The position numbers and the translations under genes were made by a program. Under the pieces are notes generated by a model that did no database searches, was not told the DNA's origin, and worked only from the letters and a program-made list of their open reading frames with translations. Positions 31,266 to 35,100 of a stretch of DNA of 35,100 bases are shown one piece after another; position 1 is the first letter of the stretch; each line of letters opens with the position of its first letter. Origin of the DNA: Actinomycetes bacterium (GTDB taxonomy: Bacteria > Actinomycetota > Coriobacteriia > Coriobacteriales > JAEZZM01); NCBI GenBank assembly GCA_023418575.1, contig JAEZZM010000004.1, positions 1 to 35,100 of the forward strand, read 5' to 3'.

Positions 31266-32318
31266 ATGTCAGATCTTATGGCGACCTATGAATCAAGCCT
31301 CAAGCGCAGTGCTGCACTAGAGCAAGATCTTTTGGCTCACCCTGATAAGTACCGCATGCTTACTGGTGACCGACCAACAGGTAGACTTCATATGGGTCAC
31401 TACTTTGGCACACTAAAAGAACGTGTTCGCCTCCAAGAACTTGGAATAGAAACCTTTGTTGTTATTGCAGACTACCAGGTCATCACAGATAGAGATAGCA
31501 CTGCAAATATAGCTGATAATGTGCATAACATCGTAATAGATTATCTGGCCTGTGGACTTGATCCTCAAAAGACCTGTATCTTTACACATTCATCCATACC
31601 TGCACTTAACCAGCTTATGCTCCCCTTTCTTTCACTGGTTGGTGAAGGAGAGCTGCATCGCAATCCAACCGTCAAAGCCGAACAGGAAGCCTCTGGTCAC
31701 AGCCTTACTGGTCTGCTACTTACTTATCCAGTGCATCAGGCCTGCGATATCTTATTTTGCAAAGGCAATGTGGTTCCTGTTGGCAAAGATCAGCTTCCCC
31801 ACATTGAACAAACTCGCTCTATAGCCCGTAAGTTTAATGAGCGCTATGACAAGGTATTTCCAGAGCCTCAGGCACTTTTAACTGCCTCTCCTGATATCCC
31901 TGGACTTGATGGCAGAAAAATGTCTAAGTCCTATGGAAATGCCATCTCTTTGAGCTTTAGTGCCGATGAAACCGCAAAACTCATTAAAAAGTCTCAAACA
32001 GATGCCGAGCGCTCAATTTTTTATGATAAAGAGACGCGCCCTGGAGTAAGCGCTCTTCTTAGCACCGCCGCCCTATGTTCAGGCAGAAGCGTTGATGAGA
32101 TAGCTCAAGAAATTGGCGATAAGGGCTCTGGAGCACTAAAGGCGTATGTTACAGAAGTAGTAAACGAATATTTTAAAGACATGAGAGCACGCCGCGAAGA
32201 TTTATCTAAAAATATGGACTATATTCGCGAGGTTTTGCATAAAGGAAATGAGCGTGCCCAAGAAGAGGCCGATAAAACTTTGAATGAGGTTAGAGCTGCT
32301 ATGGGCATGGTCTACTAG
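31266..32318 (+). CDS. trpS: Tryptophanyl-tRNA synthetase
   Basis: A 350-residue class Ic aminoacyl-tRNA synthetase that charges tRNA-Trp. The HIGH-type motif is PTGRLHMGHYFG (about residues 37-48) and the KMSKS loop is LDGRKMSKSYGN (about 215-226). Between them are VIADYQVITDRD, GHSLTGLLLTYPVHQACDILFCKGNVVPVGKDQ in outline and HIEQTRSIARKFNERY. The longer in-frame ATG at 31209 is rejected: ATG 31266 has GGAG 9 bases upstream and gives the usual N terminus. The 165 bases between the preceding terminator and the start contain no T-box element (no conserved T-box bulge sequence seen) and no clear promoter boxes. ppc follows after 35 bases, so the two may be co-transcribed. Confidence 0.95.
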   Translation: MSDLMATYESSLKRSAALEQDLLAHPDKYRMLTGDRPTGRLHMGHYFGTLKERVRLQELGIETFVVIADYQVITDRDSTANIADNVHNIVIDYLACGLDPQKTCIFTHSSIPALNQLMLPFLSLVGEGELHRNPTVKAEQEASGHSLTGLLLTYPVHQACDILFCKGNVVPVGKDQLPHIEQTRSIARKFNERYDKVFPEPQALLTASPDIPGLDGRKMSKSYGNAISLSFSADETAKLIKKSQTDAERSIFYDKETRPGVSALLSTAALCSGRSVDEIAQEIGDKGSGALKAYVTEVVNEYFKDMRARREDLSKNMDYIREVLHKGNERAQEEADKTLNEVRAAMGMVY

Positions 32319-32353
32319 CTAAGCAAACTAATATGAATTGATGTGAGTTATAC

Positions 32354-35062
32354 ATGAGTAAAGAGCGCCAGCAATTGCCAAAACAGTTAAAGCACAATAT
32401 GGATCTTTGCCTTGAAGCCCTTAGATTGGCCATAAAGGAGCTTGATCCGCACTTGCTTGAACTCTTTGATAAATTACACAAGCAAGCAGTTTTGGCTTCT
32501 CGATTTACCGAAGAAGACGAACTCAGCCCACAAGAGCACCTACTTCTGGCTCAAAAACTCATAGACAACCTAAATGATCAGGAGTCCTTCCTCTTAGCAC
32601 GCGCCTTTTCAGTCTACTTTCATCTTGCAAATTTATGCGAGGAAAGCTATCGCGTTAGCGCACTTAACAAGCGTGAGCAAGAAAGCCAAGAGCTCACTTG
32701 CGCCCCTTATAAAGCTTTTGAACAGGTAGTAGAGGAGTTGGGAAAAGAAGAGGCGCTGCGCCGCTTGAAGACACTTGAGTTTCATCCAGTATTTACTGCT
32801 CACCCAACTGAAGCACGCCGCAGAGCAATTGAAACCAAGATTAGACAGATTACCGCTATCTTAGATCGCTATCCACATTTGGGATATCTTGAGCAGCAAG
32901 AATCTAAGCGCAAGCTCCTTATGCGCATAGATGCTCTTTTGCGCACCTCTCCTATCGCACTGCAAAAACCAACGCCAGAAGAAGAGGTTAAAACTCTTAT
33001 CGATATATTTGACTACACCCTACTTAAAACGGTGCCTTTGATGTATCGACGTTTTGATCTCTGCCTTTTGGGCGATAAGGCCGGCTCACAAAAACCTCTT
33101 TGCCCAAGCTTTTTTAGGCCTGGTAGCTGGATAGGCACTGATCGTGATGGAAACCCCAACGTAACTGCAGCGGTGAGCCGCAAAATTGCTGAAAAATTAA
33201 GCACACATATGCTTGAGACCTTGGTTAAAGAAACTCATAAACTTACACGCACGCTTACGCTCGAGACTCATACAAGTCCTGCCAGTCAAGACCTACTTAA
33301 GTTATGGAGCAGACAAAAAGAGTTATCAGAAAAAATAACTGATCGTGCCAGCTCTATTGCAGGTAAAGAGCCTCATCGTGCCGTACTTCTCGTTATGGTT
33401 GAGCGTCTCAAATACACCATAGAGCGTAATGCCGATCTCATGTACAAGGATGCTGAAGAATTTTTAGAAGACCTGCGCATTATTCAAGATTCACTAGAGC
33501 AGGCAGGAGCCGCTCGTCTTGCCTTTGGCAAGCTTCAAGATCTCATTTGGCTGGTAGAAACCTTTGGTTTTCATATGGTTGAAATGGAGTTTAGACAGCA
33601 CTCCTTGGTTCATTCAAGGGCTCTGGAAGATATCGATAAACACGGTATAAACGAAGAGCGCGGCAAGCTTGACCCTATGACTCATGAAGTTATTGACTCT
33701 TTAAGGGCTCTAGGCTCTATCCAACGTCGCTACGGTAAGCGCGCTGCTGGTCGCTATATCATCTCTTTTGCAAAAAGCGCGCAACATGTGAAAGATGTCT
33801 TACGCTTAAATGAGCTTGCCTTTGCTAAGGCTCAAGATAAGGCACAGTTGCGCATCATCCCTCTTTTTGAGCAATTAGAAGACTTGGAACGTGCCGTAGA
33901 GATACTTGATGAGATTATAAAGCTTGAAGAGATACAAGAAAGCATCAAAGAGCATGGATCTTTTGAGGTAATGCTGGGATATTCAGACTCTTCCAAGGAT
34001 GCCGGACCTTGCTCTGCTACCTTGGCACTTCATAAGGCAGAGCAAGAAATTGCCCAGTGGGCTAGGAAACATTCTATCAAGCTCCATCTCTTCCACGGTA
34101 GAGGCGGTGCTGTTGGTCGTGGCGGAGGTCCTGCAAATAGAGCAGTTTTAGCTCAACCAGCTGGTTCTGTTAACGGGCATTTCAAGCTCACCGAGCAAGG
34201 AGAGGTTATCTCTGCTCGCTATGGAAATCCCTCAATAGCACTTTCTCATATGGAATCAGTTGCTGCAGCCACGCTTTTACAGTCTGTCCCCAGCGTAGAA
34301 GAACGCAATACCAGTATGACTAAGAAATATGAGGAGCTTGCTTTAAAGCTTGATCGTTTCTCTCATGAAGCGTATCTAAATCTGCTTAACACAGACAATT
34401 TTGTGCCCTGGTTCTCCACAGTAACGCCTTTAACTGAAATTGGTCTTTTACCTATTGGCTCGCGCCCTGCCAAACGTGGTTTAGGCGCAAAAAATCTTGA
34501 TGATTTAAGGACTATTCCTTGGGTCTTTTCATGGGCCCAAGCTCGCATTAACTTGGCTGCCTGGTATGGACTGGGAAGCGCCTGCACGTCTATAGACGAT
34601 CTTCAGCTTTTACAGGAGGCCTATAAAGAATGGCCGCTGTTTACTACCTTTATCGATAATATCGAGATGTCCTTAGCTAAAACTGATCTCACCATTGCTA
34701 ATTTATATTTAGATCTGGGCTCAGACTTAGACGGAGCAGCAGAGCTAAAAGAAAAGGTCTTAAACGAAATGGAGCTTACTCGTAGATGGGTTTTAGCAAT
34801 CACAGGTAGTGATGAACTTTTAGAAAAGCGCCGCGTCTTAAGCCAAGCAATTAAGATTAGATCACCGTATGTTGATGCCCTCTCTCTTATGCAAGTTCGT
34901 GCCTTAAGCGGCCTGCGTAACACAAAAGGAGAATACCCTCATAGCACTTCTGATAAAATGAGCTCTTTGGGTGAGCAGCGCAGTAGAGAGATCAATGATT
35001 ACACCTATCTCATATTATGCACCGTGTCCGGAGTTGCTGCAGGTTTGCAAAATACAGGTTAA
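32354..35062 (+). CDS. ppc: Phosphoenolpyruvate carboxylase
   Basis: A 902-residue PEP carboxylase that makes oxaloacetate from PEP and bicarbonate, refilling the citric-acid-cycle precursors in the cytoplasm. Catalytic signatures are all present: VFTAHPTEARRRAI with the active His (about residue 150), GSWIGTDRDGNPNV, MLGYSDSSKDAG (about 540-551), the glycine-rich FHGRGGAVGRGGGP (about 580-593) and LLPIGSRPAKRG (about 698). The C terminus ends QNTG, the usual closing motif needed for activity. ATG 32354 has only a weak ribosome-binding site (GTGAG). In an anaerobe such as a coriobacterium it would feed aspartate and fumarate/succinate synthesis. The 38 bases after the stop contain nothing I can support. 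Confidence 0.97.
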   Translation: MSKERQQLPKQLKHNMDLCLEALRLAIKELDPHLLELFDKLHKQAVLASRFTEEDELSPQEHLLLAQKLIDNLNDQESFLLARAFSVYFHLANLCEESYRVSALNKREQESQELTCAPYKAFEQVVEELGKEEALRRLKTLEFHPVFTAHPTEARRRAIETKIRQITAILDRYPHLGYLEQQESKRKLLMRIDALLRTSPIALQKPTPEEEVKTLIDIFDYTLLKTVPLMYRRFDLCLLGDKAGSQKPLCPSFFRPGSWIGTDRDGNPNVTAAVSRKIAEKLSTHMLETLVKETHKLTRTLTLETHTSPASQDLLKLWSRQKELSEKITDRASSIAGKEPHRAVLLVMVERLKYTIERNADLMYKDAEEFLEDLRIIQDSLEQAGAARLAFGKLQDLIWLVETFGFHMVEMEFRQHSLVHSRALEDIDKHGINEERGKLDPMTHEVIDSLRALGSIQRRYGKRAAGRYIISFAKSAQHVKDVLRLNELAFAKAQDKAQLRIIPLFEQLEDLERAVEILDEIIKLEEIQESIKEHGSFEVMLGYSDSSKDAGPCSATLALHKAEQEIAQWARKHSIKLHLFHGRGGAVGRGGGPANRAVLAQPAGSVNGHFKLTEQGEVISARYGNPSIALSHMESVAAATLLQSVPSVEERNTSMTKKYEELALKLDRFSHEAYLNLLNTDNFVPWFSTVTPLTEIGLLPIGSRPAKRGLGAKNLDDLRTIPWVFSWAQARINLAAWYGLGSACTSIDDLQLLQEAYKEWPLFTTFIDNIEMSLAKTDLTIANLYLDLGSDLDGAAELKEKVLNEMELTRRWVLAITGSDELLEKRRVLSQAIKIRSPYVDALSLMQVRALSGLRNTKGEYPHSTSDKMSSLGEQRSREINDYTYLILCTVSGVAAGLQNTG

Positions 35063-35100
35063 TCTGCAGCCCATGAGGCTTTGCAGGCTTTGCTTTGCTC

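Overview
The window is a gene-dense (about 40-45% G+C by eye), single-chromosome-type stretch with no recognisable insertion sequence, prophage, CRISPR array, rRNA or tRNA gene. The best taxonomic fit is a Gram-positive, low-to-mid G+C actinobacterium of the class Coriobacteriia (Atopobium/Olsenella-like). That is an inference from the mix of genes: a second EF-G-like GTPase, a short RNase E/G-like protein beside L21/L27, DUF697 and DUF2344 proteins, a monoderm mreBCD-pbp2-rodA set, and PEP carboxylase. No 16S rRNA is present to confirm it.

Region 1 (1-8131, minus strand) is a tightly packed anaerobic (early cobalt insertion) cobalamin operon. In transcription order it runs cbiC, cbiD, cbiET, cbiL, cbiF, a cbiG-cbiH-cbiJ triple fusion, and the 5' part of cbiP, which runs off the window. 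Neighbouring genes overlap or sit within 17 bases, so they are probably co-transcribed and translationally coupled. Together they cover corrin-ring methylation from precorrin-2 to cobyrinate, plus the start of side-chain amidation. Cobalt chelation, adenosylation, a,c-amidation and nucleotide-loop steps are not in the window.

Region 2 (8255-11444, plus strand) is divergent from the cob operon: the membrane protease ftsH overlaps dinB (DNA polymerase IV) by 47 bases. A perfect 12-bp inverted repeat closes dinB against the convergent block that follows.

Region 3 (11507-28637, minus strand) is a long housekeeping block. In transcription order it holds ppiB-like cyclophilin, a TPR membrane protein, mreB, mreC, mreD, pbp2 (mrdA), rodA, a DUF697 protein, a TIGR03960 radical-SAM protein, a DUF2344 protein, a short RNase E/G-like protein, rplU, rpmA, obg, a possible small gene, nadD, yqeK and rsfS. 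It resembles the clostridial mreB-to-obg and obg-to-rsfS neighbourhoods but lacks minCD and the L27-processing protease gene prp. It links cell-wall elongation, ribosome assembly and silencing, and NAD synthesis. A strong promoter lies ahead of rplU and a clear intrinsic terminator between rpmA and obg.

Region 4 (28917-35062, plus strand) holds an EF-G-like GTPase followed by a strong intrinsic terminator, then trpS and ppc.

The observations most worth a second look are: the cbiG-cbiH-cbiJ fusion; a CbiE half that has lost its usual Gly-Asp-Pro motif; a 15-bp tandem repeat behind the DUF2344 stop codon that reads in frame as a lost Glu/Gln-rich tail; a minimal RNase E/G lacking the zinc-link, with four TTAATACC half-sites around its 3' end; an EF-G-like protein whose DxxG glycine is cysteine; and a PBP2 with an extra N-terminal membrane segment. 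I did not find a convincing, wholly new multi-gene system.
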